From Bombus terrestris (lineage: Eukaryota; Arthropoda; Insecta; Hymenoptera; Apidae), in assembly GCF_910591885.1 (NCBI RefSeq), contig NC_063275.1, positions 24,168,501-24,232,500 of the forward strand: DNA of 64,000 nt, written 5' to 3'. A program made the translations under genes and the position numbers. A model generated the notes under the pieces. It searched no databases and had not been told where the DNA came from. It saw nothing but the letters and a program-made list of their open reading frames with translations. Every line of letters begins with the position of its first letter. The stretch's first letter is position 1. Positions 11,830 to 25,400 of this stretch are shown in pieces.

Positions 11830-12826
11830 ATAATAAAATATCTTGCAATACTTGCTTAAATTAAAAAGTCGAAAAGGAAGCGTTTCTTCTTTTGATATTG
11901 TCTTTCGTATCATTCATTCTTTTCTGTTCGATTATCTTATTTACAAAATATTTAATATCTTTGAAAATCTTCTTGGAGAATCTAATCACAGAGAACGATC
12001 TTCAAAAGAAAAAGGTTTGCGAAAAAAAATATTACGTTAATCTATTCTAGAAAAATCACGAGCGGTGGTGGTTGAAATTATTCGAGTCGCGTATTCTTAA
12101 TGTACGAGACCACTGTACTTTGTCAAGAAAGTAGTTCAATTTATTTATAGTGACGTATTTAAACGACAGGAAAGTTAACGGCATCTTTGTAAGGCTGAAA
12201 TTTTCGAAGGCGCTTGACGTCTCCATTTAACTTTCGCATTACGCCGCGCTTGATGTTCTGCGAAGTTCGTACAACATCCCACAAAGTCGATCTTAAGCGC
12301 ATCTTCAAACCTTTATCGCAATTTTGATGTACTTTGTCATTGCGATTCAATGTCCGAACGTTTCCTTTAATATTCAATATCCTTTTAACGAAAACAGTTT
12401 GATTTTAAAAACTAATCTGCTAATCACGAAGGATTTATATCGTATTCGATCTGAAGATTTCGTTGCTGAAGATTCCATTATTATCCTCAACCCGCGTATG
12501 AAAGTTATTCGACACAACGAATCAGAGCAAAATATTTTGTAGAGTATTTGGTATTTATCACGTACCCTTTAGCGAACTTTAAAAGTTTCTTGACTTGCTG
12601 CTTTGTATATATTTAGTGTGCTGTTTCATAGTAATTTTAAGGTAACTGATCGTACATGAGAAGTTGAAATGATAAATGATGTGCACAAGGGTCAGACGAT
12701 TTTCAATAGAAATAGAAATGAGCAATTTTCTATGAATAGTGACACTTTTACATAATTTATCGCTCGAACCGGGTCGACTTTTTACATCCACCACTTTGAC
12801 AGACACTATACTTTATAAGATATAAT
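11830..12826. other. Noncoding DNA between two LTRs
   Basis: The interval between the LTRs at 11397-11824 and 12827-13410 is only about 1 kb. The LTRs are in opposite orientation, so this is not the interior of a provirus-like element. Open frames here reach 75 codons and none resembles gag or pol. Confidence 0.6.
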
Positions 12827-13410
12827 TATAGGATTTTTATCTATTTAGAAATATTAGAAATTAGGGTTTCCAGTGATTTGTATCCTATATGATAAATTTA
12901 TTGATCAATAGATCTATTTACAATGGATTAAACAGGAAACGACGATTATTTAACGTGAACTAAATACAGTAATGTGCTATAATTAAAACAACTAAATAGT
13001 TAATTCACAACTCATAACAACTCGGCAACTCAACTCTGGACTTCTCACAACTCGACACTCGACTGTCAATTCACAACCCGAATCCTTACAACTCGACTCT
13101 CAACTCACGATTCCCCCACTCGACTCTCACTGACGACTACTCCACTCGACTCTCAACTCACAACTACTCCACTCGACTATCAACTCACGACCCCCCACTC
13201 GACTCTCACTGACGACTACTTCACTCGACTCTCAACTCACGACTGCTCACAACTCACGACTCCCCCACTCGACTCTTCAAGTGACGATAAACACCCGGTA
13301 AAACTGCTAGGCTCTTTTGGTCTAACTGCACTTATGGCCTAACTACACTTCCTGCAATATCGTTTATAGTTCACCCGATATTTCTCAGGCCATTTGTCCA
13401 CGATACTACA
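12827..13410 (-). mobile_element. Solo LTR, copy 3, with internal minisatellite
   Basis: On the minus strand it begins TGTAGTATCGTGGAC and ends AAAATCCTATA. Exact 4-bp duplications flank it, taat at 12823-12826 and taat at 13411-13414. Length is 584 bp, longer than copies 1, 2 and 4 because of an internal tandem array. Its 3' portion (12827-13020) is nearly collinear with copy 4, sharing attagaaattagggtttcc, cctatatgata and gattaaacaggaaac on the + strand. Confidence 0.82.
13091..13286 (+). repeat. Minisatellite inside LTR copy 3, 26-27 bp unit
   Basis: Units of the form ccactcgactctcactgacg alternate with ccactcgactctcaactcac. About six or seven copies run head to tail, all built on the core cactcgactctcaactca. 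Copies 1 and 4 of the LTR contain only one or two such words (for example cgactcctcacaactcgac in copy 4), so the array expanded within this LTR. Confidence 0.75.
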
Positions 13411-13414
13411 TAAT

Positions 13415-15335
13415 AATAGTATACTAAATACGTAGTAGCATAGACGATACGTAATACACAAATAACGTATACATAATAAATACATAATGCGTAATATTAT
13501 ACTAAATACATAATAAGAAACTTCATAATTCTATCTTGCAATAGTCCTAAAATTTCAAATAAATTATAACTTGTAACAATTTTCATCGTATCTCCCATGA
13601 AATTCTCCTCCCTCGCTAAAAGATCGTGCTTTTTATTCTTTTGGTATTTATATCGTTTATTATTTCAATTTCCTACTAATAAAAGAGATTTATATTAGAT
13701 ACACAATGGCCTATTTCAAACGCAATTCACCAAACGAAGCATTTCGCTGAACTGCACTTTTTTGCGGCAGCTTCCGAAATTACCATATACAAGTTCTAAA
13801 GGATTTCTACGAATAGCTTGCGCAAGTAAAGAAAGAACAAACGAGAACGCTTTTCTTGTAAACTGTTTGGAAGATAGTCATGGTCTAGTACGAGAACGCA
13901 ATTTTATCTTAAACAAGGATCACCGATTGTTGCTGTCTCTTGCAAATATTGGCTAAACCCAAGCTTTTGTTTTCCCTTTCATGGTCTGATTTCGATCTTG
14001 CACGATTGTACTTGCTTGCGCTGCTCCCCGAGAGAATTCCCGCGAATTTGCAACAATTGCACGCGTAATATTCACAAACTTGTACTACAATACTACGTTC
14101 GAATAATTATGCCACAAAACAACGTATAAATGAGTGATGGATATTGTTGCAACTGAACGCAACGTTTGTTACGCGAAACACGAAAATGAAATCAATGTAA
14201 CATTAAATTGAATGTTCGAACCTTCTATATTTTAATTGAAAGTTTGTTGAATTTGCAACTTTTAATATATAAAGATATATGTGTATAGAAATATTTAAAA
14301 ATATGAAAGAGAACTTATCACGAAAATAATGAAATATGAACGCATATACAATACTACTCTATAGAAACGAAATGATCGTAGGTACTTGAAATTTATAAAT
14401 ACGTTTTGTAACAGCATGGTTTAACATAAAACGAGAATTGTAGTCGTTAGTCGTGGAAGTAGAATTTTAACCAGTTTACACTGGCCGAGTACCCTTGCAA
14501 ATAGAATGTAAATTGCGTGCGACTATATCGAGACACCCATCAAGACGCTCTAAGAGTCTAAGTTATATATATAATCTAGATCCAATGTTTGTTGCTTTAT
14601 TCAAACAGCTCTTGGAACTAACAAAATTCCCATGACTTCAATTTAACACACAGACATTATGTACAAGCTGTTACGATGAATATCAAATTTTTATTTCCTA
14701 ATATTTTTATCGATATTAAAAGTAGAATTTATAGAAACTGAAAATATGTATTATACAGTGGATTTTTAGATATTTATAGAACAGGTCGTTATAGGATTAA
14801 TACTATTTTTTGCTCGACTCGGTTTTAGAACAAACACCAATCTGATAACTGAAACTAGCCCGACTAACAGCGTTTCGATTAATTTTATTTAATTTCAATT
14901 TACCGCCAGTTTGAGCTACAGTTGTTACTTCGATTCGTATATACACGATGAACGAACGAAAAAGTTCAGAAAAGCGGAGATATAAAACATAGTTCGATTG
15001 TTAACAGATGAAAAATCTTTTATTATCAGGAGAACACCATTTCTATCAATTAATTATTGTACGTAAGTCCAAGAATGTTATCGATCAATAACAGATATAA
15101 AATTCAGTGTTTGTCACTGATGCTGCTAAATTAATATTATCGTACACGTTTAATATCAATTTGACAATTAACATACGTTAATTTATGTTTTATAATAAAA
15201 GTGAAAACGCTCGAGAATTTCGCGATCTCTGGAAAAACGCGACTAGTTGATCGATCGTTTGACAAGCTTGATTACGATTGATATATGTGTGCAATGGAGA
15301 ATTGTTCAATTGTGTGAACTGTCTTATTGCCAATC
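13415..15335. other. AT-rich noncoding DNA
   Basis: From 13415 to 13510 there is a low-complexity stretch built from words like atactaaatac and ataataaatac. The remainder shows no supported gene. A 64-codon frame at 13762-13956 has no supporting splice or motif evidence. Confidence 0.5.
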
Positions 15336-15339
15336 GCAA

Positions 15340-15460
15340 ATAACAACGGGATACTGTGATATTTATAGTTTTTAAAATTTCTGGCTCGCGATCCATCAAA
15401 ATAACAACGGGTTACTATGATATTTACAGTTTTAAAAATTTGTGATTCGCGATCCATCAA
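15340..15460 (+). repeat. Two-copy tandem duplication, 61-bp unit
   Basis: Unit 1 (15340-15400) and unit 2 (15401-15460) both run from ataacaacggg, through gatattta.agttttaaaa, to cgcgatccatca. They differ at about ten positions, including an indel of one T. Confidence 0.85.
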
Positions 15461-16439
15461 GATGGAACACTTTTCGATACTATAACTACGATATACGCTT
15501 ACTAACGAAAAATTAAGGAATATAACGATAACTTGAAAATTACTGTGTACTTTTTATTTTTGAAAATACATTGGTTGGAATTAAAAATATTTTAAAGAGA
15601 TAATGGGTTATACCTGAATATAACGAAGTATATTATAGAACGAAATAGTTGTACCGTTATGATGCTTGTCGATTATTCTTAGATTTAAAAGTAGGTTCAT
15701 ATTCTACTCTATCTTCTTAATATTCTTTTTAAGAATCAGTTCAAGCAGATATAGTATACATTTGTATAATAAACTTCTGTATGTATGTGAATAATTATGC
15801 TACAACACCACCAGAAGCAATCCTCAAGGGTGTAAAATTCGAAAGCTGTGCTACGCTACACTTTGTATCACGCTCTTGAGACCATCACTTTACATCATAA
15901 TAAATTAAAGCTCAACTGCAAGCGTTTCATACCCGAGGGTGAAGAAAAATAGATTTCCTAGATGGTCTACATTTATTATAAATACTTTCACTGCATAAGA
16001 TACGATTCAATTCTTTCGTCATTACTTATCTTGTCCGCTGTCATATTTATCATTGCAAAATATGATACGAAATATGATATTTAATTCTGATAATGTTCTC
16101 ATCGCCTAATCTATTTCATTTATCACTTCCTTCTTCTAGTAGATCGAGATAGAACATTCTAGAAATTATTTCGGAGGTAAAAATTTAAAAGATACACCGG
16201 CTTAGGGCTCGTGTTATCTTGAAAAATTTTTTGTTAAAAGATTTAGTAAAAAAATTACTACTGATATCTGTAGTATCAATTTCAAAATAATAACAAATTT
16301 CTGGTCCATAGTATAGAAAATAAATATTAATATAAACAAGTCGTATTTCATCGCAATAGCGTTTAACAATGACCCTTCATTTGTTAATCACTCTTCTTCT
16401 AAATAACAATTAATACGTGTACCATCTATCAGCGTCACG

Positions 16440-16710
16440 ATACTCTACAAAATTACAGTGTTCGAGACGATAAATTTAATAAAACAGAGTGACCCCCGAA
16501 AAGAACGAGCTACGGGACACCAACCCCTAACATTCCACGTCAGTTTCGAAGACATTTCTGCTTCGATGTCGGGTGAGGACAAACCGAATAACCCTTGTCA
16601 AAAACAAGAGGGGCTAACATTGTTTCAGTTCGTAGAAGCAATTCACAAAGTGTTGTTTATATAATAAATAAAGAATAACTGAGTTGTCTGAACTGATATA
16701 TTTTCCTATC
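16440..16710 (+). other. Possible retroelement remnant or 3'-terminal exon
   Basis: A more GC-rich segment begins gtgacccccgaaaag near 16490 and ends with an overlapping polyadenylation-signal cluster (ataataaataaagaata, about 16662-16677). A 68-codon frame (16458-16664) stops just before that cluster. Its middle reads MSGEDKPNNPCQKQEG, a polar stretch unlike its AT-rich surroundings. The arrangement fits either the last exon of a + strand gene or an LTR-type R/U5 segment. I could not fix termini or target duplications, and I do not recognise the peptide. Confidence 0.25.
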
Positions 16711-16959
16711 GATAAGGTGGCTATAATTTATAAGGCAAAGAAATCATTTCGAGATGAAGAAAGGAAATCTTAATGTTTAGTAAAGTAAGAAAGCGCAGCA
16801 CTGAAACTATTAACGTTTGGAATTTTCAATCTAAATCTCGTATATATTGTTAAGACTCACTGGTTACATTTATCGGAGAACTTTAACAAATTATAGTTCG
16901 TTTAATACGTTACATTATAAGATACGCATGCGTTGCGTGCGAAATAATTAAAACAGGAA

Positions 16960-17065
16960 TTTTCGTGCATTTATGGGGAATTTTATGATGCAAAAGTACA
17001 GAGAATGCGCGTAATGCGCACAAATATGTGAAATATCCAAAGTGTACTGTTATGATATTTAGTAC
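16960..17065 (-). repeat. Degenerate interspersed repeat, minus copy
   Basis: Read on the minus strand it contains tactttggatatttcacata, then cttttgcatcataaaattcc, then ccataaatgcacgaaaattc. This is the same word order as the copies at 5017-5580, 28160-28275 and 61435-61525. Confidence 0.5.
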
Positions 17066-17069
17066 ATGA

Positions 17070-18450
17070 AACATATTTCCATCTAGATCTCCTTTTTTAT
17101 GTTATACTCGTAAAAATATGAATCTGCATAAATATTCACGCTCTAAAAATAATCTGATCAATAGAAAAAATAATAACAGCCGATAGCATTCGATTTATAC
17201 CAAATATCAAGAGGTGTCTTAATAATTACGATCGGCAGTGTATATAGCATTGACAATAATTAAGACGTTTGTTATTTCAGAGGAAAGAAGTTGTCAGTTC
17301 GGAGAATAAAATTAATTATTGTTATGAAAAATCCTATACCTAAACCTTATAGCTAAATAAATTTTCTAATTAAGGAACAAGGTAGGAAGTGGTATAACCA
17401 AAAGTAGTAATACGCTTAAGTAAAATATGTCGTAAATTTCGTGCGGTTCTTTATCGTTAAAAGCTTCCATTTTCCCAGTAGTGCGTACGAATTTAAATCT
17501 CGCGGCCACGAAAACTTCTAAGCGACATCTCAGAGAGCAATAATGTCCCTCGCGACAATATGTTCTGTTCAAAGAGAAAGTTGAAGCTGGTCAGTCGTCT
17601 GTTAGCGCTTATACGTTGCGACGCAAGCCGATGGAACGAAATGGCTTTAAGTCGAAATACCTGCTGTGAAAAAATGAAAACAGAAAGCAGGCCATCGGAT
17701 AACTGGAAAGTGGCGCGTAGGAAATGACGACGCAAACTTCGATTTTTAGACAATTCAGATACGTTTATAACGCGGACCAATGGAATTCCTTTCCTAAAGG
17801 AATATTTGTACTGTAGATTTATTTATAACAAGAATTTTTATACTATTTATTCTGAATATTTGATGCACAATTGTTGTTTATAAACTGACGCATGGATTAC
17901 GGAATTGTTGATTATTGATAATTTTACGTACAGAAAGGATATTATTATCGCGGCTCGATTATCAATTTTTAATATATTTATGCGTAAACGAATATATAAA
18001 TATACGTAAACGATATCAGCAAAGAACGATATTAACTTTTTCAAAAATTCTTGCATGATTCTAGTCATTGTAGAAGTAAGAAATCTGGAACGCACTGCTT
18101 TAAGACGTTACAGTAACTCTGGCGTTCAAGCTAATATAATTTCCCCTAACTCTTCGCTTACAATAAGTTCCCTTCAAAGAATCTTCGTTAACATCTGCCC
18201 TGAATTTCCCAGTAGAACTTTTCTTTACTAAGCTTCCTTAATAAAAGAATACCCTTAACACACGAACATTCGGAGGATATCAGAGATAAGGAATAAAAAT
18301 AATGAAACTTCTACTCGTCGTTCCTTTGATTTGCACTGTGTCTGCAACAATTCCTCCTCAGAGAAATTTCGCCAAGAGAGATGTATATTTAATTCCACGG
18401 TTAACGATAAGATCAAAGCTCCCTGGTCACGGCGCAAACAGAATTCCTAC
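17070..18450. other. Noncoding DNA
   Basis: A moderately GC-rich patch at 17450-17760 carries overlapping minus-strand frames without motifs. The remainder is AT-rich. No supported gene. Confidence 0.45.
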
Positions 18451-18454
18451 GATT

Positions 18455-18910
18455 CCCTTCGCGCGGCGCTATTTCTAATTCGTTGGGGCTGATTCTGGTG
18501 TTTTCGTTATTCGAGCCAGCTACTTTGAATCGACTTTTGGTTCGAGTACCATGCACTACGATTTTCCATTTTCATGGGACTTCCGTGCACGTTTTCCGCA
18601 GCTCTTTCTCCAGCCAGTAGATGAACGGATAACCGGTTGCTCGACCGCGAAGCGACACATTTTACTCGACAAAAGAATACGGCTGGCACGACGCGATGGC
18701 ATTAATTCAGCCGCGCGACGGAATTTCATTTCTTTCCTCTATCGGCTGAGAAAGGTAAATTCCATTCCATCTGGAGGCAGCGGCGGTACGGACGTGCAGC
18801 AAGCACGATATGACGCGATTATGATTATGGGATTCTGAGGGCAATTTTCTTGCAAATCTATTCCGTGAAACAAGGCGAATCGCGATGGAAGACACTTAGG
18901 ACCCCTACAC
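18455..18910. other. GC-rich island with overlapping open frames
   Basis: Base composition rises markedly and frames are open on both strands: 95 codons on + at 18551-18838, and 60 and 62 codons on minus. A donor-like GAGAAAG followed by GTAAATT lies at about 18755. No frame contains a motif I recognise. Long frames in several phases at once are what GC enrichment produces, so this is listed as an island, not a gene. Confidence 0.35.
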
Positions 18911-18914
18911 AGAA

Positions 18915-21900
18915 CTGAAAAGATTTTTCTAAAGTGTGAAATATAGTTTTCAAACGTTTTTTCCGATTGCGCAGTGCAATATGGACCTTTCGATAGAATA
19001 TCTATCTTTGTTATTCAGTTAGCAACATTGCATAAAGATTCTGTAGAACTTGAAATTCTAAAGTATTTTTGTTATCAGTATTAGTAAGCGTAAAAGTTAC
19101 GAAAAGAATGGAGAAGTAATGATAATAGGGTGGCAATGTATTTATATCATCATACTTTTGAATTATACGATATTATGAACGAATTATTCTTTCAAGCTAT
19201 ATCCTATTTCTTATCTTAATGATTGGCACGTATCGATTTAATCTCTTCTTCGTCATATTCTCCCGAAAATGTATATACATATTATTCTACAACTGCTGTG
19301 AAATAAAAATTATTTCTTATAAATTGTCTATAAAAATTAGTATACATACGAAATACTTCGAAATATGTACACAACTACGTACAATTAAATGGCAATAATA
19401 ACAACGTAGAAGTAAAATACGCGCGACTAGAATACTTCTTCGAGCAACAAGGAATTCGCCAATAAGAGAGACTACGAAACGCATAGTCTAAAAATTCGCT
19501 TTATTGGGGGGCATCAGCCTTAGCCAAAACTTGTATTAAAATAATAAATACTTTATACGTATCAAACGGAATTGTTTTAATTAAACAAAACCTTTCTCAT
19601 TAGAATTTCCCGACACGATCATTTTATACGCACCAATCTGACATTTCATAATCACAGAAACTCAAAAATTGCGAGTTTTTCATTGCTTTGCACAAAAGAA
19701 TAACCCCGTCGACTGCCGAACCTCACAAAAATCATCCAGAATCATAGTCGAAGAAAATTGCAAAGGAAAGATTCGTACTTATTCGTTAACAGAGGAGGAA
19801 TCAATCACAGTTGAAAGTGCGAGGCTCGCGTTCTTTCGGTTTTCGTATAACTTCTTCGTAAGCTTGCTATTGTCGGAGCTGGTTCAAGGATAAATCCAAG
19901 CTCATGGCCGTTCCCACTTTTCGAAACGCGAAATCCTTGTACGCCCTTCTACTCGACGTCATATATTCCCCGAGGAAAACGCATTGTGTACATTTCACAT
20001 GGCAGAGAACGGTTCCGAAATACTCGAACGAGGAGATCGTTGAATTTATCTTCGCGCGAAACTCTTTGTCTAGGTCTTCAATTATGCGGACACCTTGAAT
20101 AAGGTTCTATAGCACGTCTTACGGGTCAAAGTTGCAGTGACGATAAATTATGGTTCTACAGTCCCTGTCGATCGTTTTAGTCCACACAGATTGCGGATAT
20201 TTCGTCAGAAACCGATCTAACGTCCAAGAAACGCGTTCATCGCAGCTCAACGAATACAGCGAAACTTAAAAACTGGTTTTTCTTCAAATTTGCTAAATAC
20301 GTTTTAAAATTTAATTCCAGGTCTCCGTTTCATTTATGAGCATAACATTGAATCTTACTATCGTGAGAGAAATCTTTTTAATTATTTTACGATATCGATG
20401 GAAATAATAGATCGCTTGAATGTAAAAGAGCGATGCCATCCTTGTACATAGAGGTCGAATTCCCGAGCTCTCTGTCTCTCGAATGAGTGGAAATATTTAA
20501 AGAAAGAGAATCGAAGATGTTAGGTAAACGTAGGGAATACTGTTGACTGTGAACGGTGATTGTGAACCTGATTCTGTATCAAATATTTAGGAACATTGAA
20601 TTTCGAGTTGGGAAAACATTGCTACGTCTTACTTTTATTCTTAATTTTGTTATCGTTATCATACCGTTTATAATACTTACGTTAATTGCTTTTATCGATC
20701 TACTTGTTACTATTTATACAAATAATGTTATCTGTGATTTTTATAGAAAAAATAGAAATAACGTTAAATAACGAATATCGTAAAGAAACGATTGTGTGAA
20801 ATTTGGAACGTTTGACGGTTGATGACACGGAAGAAATTATACTATAAGAGGTGGAACGTAAAAGTTTATATTGAATGAAACGCATTTCACACGTTATAAT
20901 TATAAAGTAAATTGTGAATACCGTGAAAATAAATTTCATGTTATATAAAGCCACGTATTCTCAATTATTTGAGGATAAAATCAATAAGTCACTGTTAGCT
21001 GAAACGTGCGAATACGAAAGATTTTAGATACGAGAATTTAATTTGATTCTGTTAAATAAAGGAATGTTCCGCTAGTTAATTAAATTTTTGGCAAGCGGAA
21101 TAATGGAATCGTGATGGGCGTTAATAAAACGGTGAAGTAATTCGCACAAACGAACGGTGTTAGTTTCCATCCGTTTTGCGGTCACAGATGAGGTTGAAAT
21201 TGATAGAAAAATGTGAATAGAATAGAATATTAGTATAAATTATCGTAGTAAAGCATAGCTTACGTTGGTATTCCGTTTCAACTAATAATAACGAAACAAT
21301 ATCGCCATTGTGTCGTTTTGTTTTATGTAATAGTGTGCGAGTAAAAGTACAAAATTTGATCGTATGAAAATATACCGCCTCGGTAATTTTAAAATTCATA
21401 AATTTAAAAATTAAATCAATTCATAAATCCGTTAAAAATTCTCCACGATGATTTTTAAAAATTACAAATAATTTCTCCGTAATATCAAATCTTTAAAATA
21501 CAATCATTGCTAATAACATTGTTTATATAGACCATTGATCAAGGAAACTGGTTCTTTGATAATTTAAACGAAATTTCGAATTTCGATTTTCTATCGAAAA
21601 AGATTTCAAATATTCGACTTAACGACTAGTTGTCCAACATCGTAGAAGCACCGGTGAGTATTTTATAAGTCAAAGATAAAAAATCCAATTTGCCTACACC
21701 GAATGTAAAAAGATACATCTGCCTACGAAGGATTAATTTTATCACAGGACAAATTCAAGAAACTAATACCTTTTACGTTTCAACGCCTTATTCTTAAAAA
21801 TTTTTAACTTTCCAGTTTCCTTTCATTCCTTTCCCTCGAGATGCGATAATTTCTTCGTCCAATAAAAGAAGAAAGAACCACTAAAAGGAAGCCATCCTTA

Positions 21901-21990
21901 GAAAAATAACGTGGCGGGTTAATAAGATCGAGCTGACTTTCTTTATTTAATGACGGCCTCGGGAGGAAACGGGGACACCGTTTCTTTCCA
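18915..21990. other. AT-rich noncoding DNA
   Basis: About 3 kb with no repeat, hairpin or splice-flanked frame that I can support. The frames present are under 85 codons and AT-biased. Confidence 0.5.
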
Positions 21991-21999
21991 ATCATTGGC

Positions 22000-22410
22000 C
22001 CGTAACACCGGAAGATCGTTCCTAACTCATGAGAACATAATTTAATAGAGGCGATGACGCATTTCGCGTGACGCGCATGTGCCTCATAAATACAGAGTTC
22101 CATATGGATCACGCGGCGAATAACTTCACGTACGTGATCCTTCTACGAACGAGATCCGATTTTGTAACCCAGCATTTCTGTCGGGTAATTCCGCGTCTAG
22201 AACTCGGACTCTGCAATTTACTCTTTCGACTGTTAAATTTCAGACGCACGTACATGGGTAGATCTGAACTTTCTAACCGCTTTCAGCAGGGACGTGAAAA
22301 TATGGAATCCCTCTGTTCCTCGACCTATATCACTTTTTTCCTCCCGGTGTTTGTCTTTTGCGCGACGTCTAGAGTATTTCTTATCGTAGATAGGATTGCT
22401 TCTTTATAAA
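22000..22410. other. GC-rich island with a 110-codon + frame
   Basis: A + frame with an ATG at 22077 stays open to 22409, and a minus frame of 102 codons abuts it. A stem of eight bases (ggatcacg at 22106-22113 with cgtgatcc at 22133-22140) and an acceptor-like aatttcag before 22242 are visible. The peptide has no recognised domain. It is kept as an island with weak coding potential. Confidence 0.3.
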
Positions 22411-22414
22411 GCGG

Positions 22415-25400
22415 AGGATGAAGCATAACGAGGAAGTTGCTGATTTAATCCACTAAATAAGTTCAAGCGGCATTATATCGTGAGCAGTATCGGCATGTAG
22501 TATTCTTCGTAATTAAGTATTCTTAGTCGCATTAAATAATTTAGGAAGTTAGTTCACGAAGTCAAAGAGTCGTTACCGTAATGGTTTAATTTCATACTGT
22601 GTAGAAGTTCTAAGATAAAAAGAGAGGGTTACAAAATGACATTCTGATTGTTGAAATTGATTCATTCATCTTAAAATGTAAAATACGACGGAAGTGATAA
22701 AGACAAAGACAATTTACATAGGTTTCAAGATTAATACGTGAATATTATTTTTTACGCTTGAATGTTTTAGCCAGTGTTTCGTTATAGACATTGGATAAAA
22801 TGTAAGTAATTATTTAAAAAAAAGAACTGTTATATATTATAATTATTATGCGAATAATAACAATTATTCATAAGATTAACATTAGTTTTACAATAAAATA
22901 TCAGACTGGATCAACAAAGATAGTACAAAGATACCAATTTCTAAGACGTAACATTTATTACAGACGTCTATTAGTTCATCAAAACAAAATTCATTGTGAA
23001 ACATTTTGTCACAAATTTTGTGAACAAGCGTAATCATAGTAAACGTTCAAATGCACGTCTTTTTTAAAACTTACGATCGTTTTTGTAGCGTGAAATCAAT
23101 AAACGAAACTTCTATTTTCGACGGTAGCTATCCGTATGTTTATCGTATCCGTTGATCCGATAAACCTACTATCATTGTATAACAATCATAACAAATCTGC
23201 CTTGCACCTAACTGAACATTTTCATCGTCGTTTTACTCTTTCAATTCGCGCGTCGACTCTATTGCAACGAATTAATCCTTTAAACTCGTTTGAAAACGAG
23301 GTATTAGCAACGACGTTGATCGAAACACGCGTTACACAGCCCCCGAAGCGAAACATAGGCTAAATTGTTTCCCTCGAAGCACGCGTTTTCCCGCGACACA
23401 ATGGGGCGACCCATTTTTTCGCTGACTGATGGCACTACCGAGTGACAGTCTAGTTTATGAACGATTTTTGCAAATCCTGGAAAGCTATAAGCCGACGTAC
23501 TACCGATAGATCTTGACTGGGCGTTTATGGAAGCGACAGTCGCTTTTCTTGCTTGATACTGTATCACAGATGTCATCGTCACGTTGCTACGGGGAAGGAA
23601 TTGCGTCCTACAATTCGTATAGTGTTTCTTTTCATTCGGAAGTAAGTCACCGGGGCATGTGCAATCAGTTACAAAAGCCTACATACACCACATAAATGTA
23701 AAATGTCATAATAAGAACGCTAGCTCTACCAATCGTTTTGTCACACCAATTCAGGCACAAGACATTTATTGTTAAAATATAACGAAATTCGCATTCACCT
23801 TTATTGAGAAAAGGAAACAAAGAAGACATAAGATACTATGTTACAAAAATTATGTACATCTGCTATATTTACATGAAATAATAGGAATGGTAGGTATAAT
23901 ACTCTGTTAATATCTTATCTCTATTAAGGTCTTTCATTGGTTGAGAAATTGAAGGACTTTTTGCAATATCTCGTGTAATTTTGCCTGAAGATTTTTGTAA
24001 GTTAAGCGTTTTCGTTTCTTAAATTTCTTTTACGTTAATAACAATCGTATTGATACTTACGTATCGTTAATTTTATAACAGGGAACGTTTTCAGTTCCAC
24101 GTATATTTCACATCAACAGATCGACATATTTTACGATAATTAACGCTGGAAATATTTTCTTGTTTCACCTGAGTCGAAGTTGGGAATATTTTAAAACTTG
24201 CCTTCAATTACTGTTAACAATATCGAACTTGCCTATAGTCGGTGGTAGTACTATTGTACAGTTCGCCTTTAATTAATACTAGTAGAATATGCTTCTAATT
24301 AGAGTCAGTAATATTTTAGAATGTTCCTTATCGATATTCCAATATAATGAACCGTTACTTTTATTTGTTTTTATTTCAATATTTTTTTAAGAACATACTG
24401 CACGAGCGAAGTAACTGCGAAAATAAGTCAGCGTCTCTATCCCACACTTTCTTAATCAAGCTCCTTTGAAAGCTCGATCTAAATGACCACTGTTCGCTTA
24501 TCCCCTCAATCCACAGACCATTCTCTGTACAATTCCACTTTCACGACAAACTGACCATCTCTAAGGTATTCACACAACTGTACGTGCAAACATACATATA
24601 CGTTTGCCATTTACATATCGACCAACTAACCGTTTTACCACCTCCTTCACCGTTGAGTACCCTAACCAGATGGAAAACACATTCTACGTTAAACTTCTCG
24701 ACGGTCTGCAACTAGTGCATTAGCTTAATGATAATTATTCTATCATTTAACGATATTGGAAGATATTTGTTACTTATTATTCCAAATAATATCCCAGAAA
24801 GAATCTATTTATTTGACGAAAGAACAGAAGATATATCTTAAGTCAAACTTGAGTACTTTCGCAGCATCCTTATCTTCTTATCTGGGTCAATTTACAATTA
24901 CACGCTCTGCTTACGATATCGTAATTGAAAGTTACTAACAACGTGTTAATTTCTTAATACGATAAGCTCCTTTCTCAATTTAATTCCTTTCTAAACTCGA
25001 CACAATTTATTTTTAGTACCAATTAAGCAAATAAATTCTTACTGCTTTATATTGTCCATGATCGACGAAGTCAGCTCGATCGTAACGCGTAGATTACGTT
25101 TAATTAAAACGCAGGAAAAGATTAAAATTTGCAGCAGCGCGATAGACGAAACTAGCAACTTGAAGAGAAAAGAAAAAAGAAGAAAATTGAATCGCGTAAC
25201 TCAGTGGCGCGCCACTTTCAAACGCGATCATAGGGAAATTTTTCTTAAATCGATGAATTTTATCACCGTTGCAACGTTGTTTACGGATAATAGCAGCGAC
25301 GTCGTGTTTTGAGGGCTCATGGTCTCGCCCACAGCGTCGCGAGAGAACACCATGTATTGTTTTCGCAGGGACAATCGTAATTCCATTCCATTATCTCGTC

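Noticed and set aside
11397..13410. A single element bounded by LTR copies 2 and 3
   Set aside because: The two LTRs are in opposite orientation, have different target duplications (cata and taat), and enclose only about 1 kb without gag or pol similarity. They are independent insertions.
22106..22140. Hairpin ggatcacg...cgtgatcc
   Set aside because: The stem is only eight bases with a 19-nt loop, well within chance for a 64-kb window.
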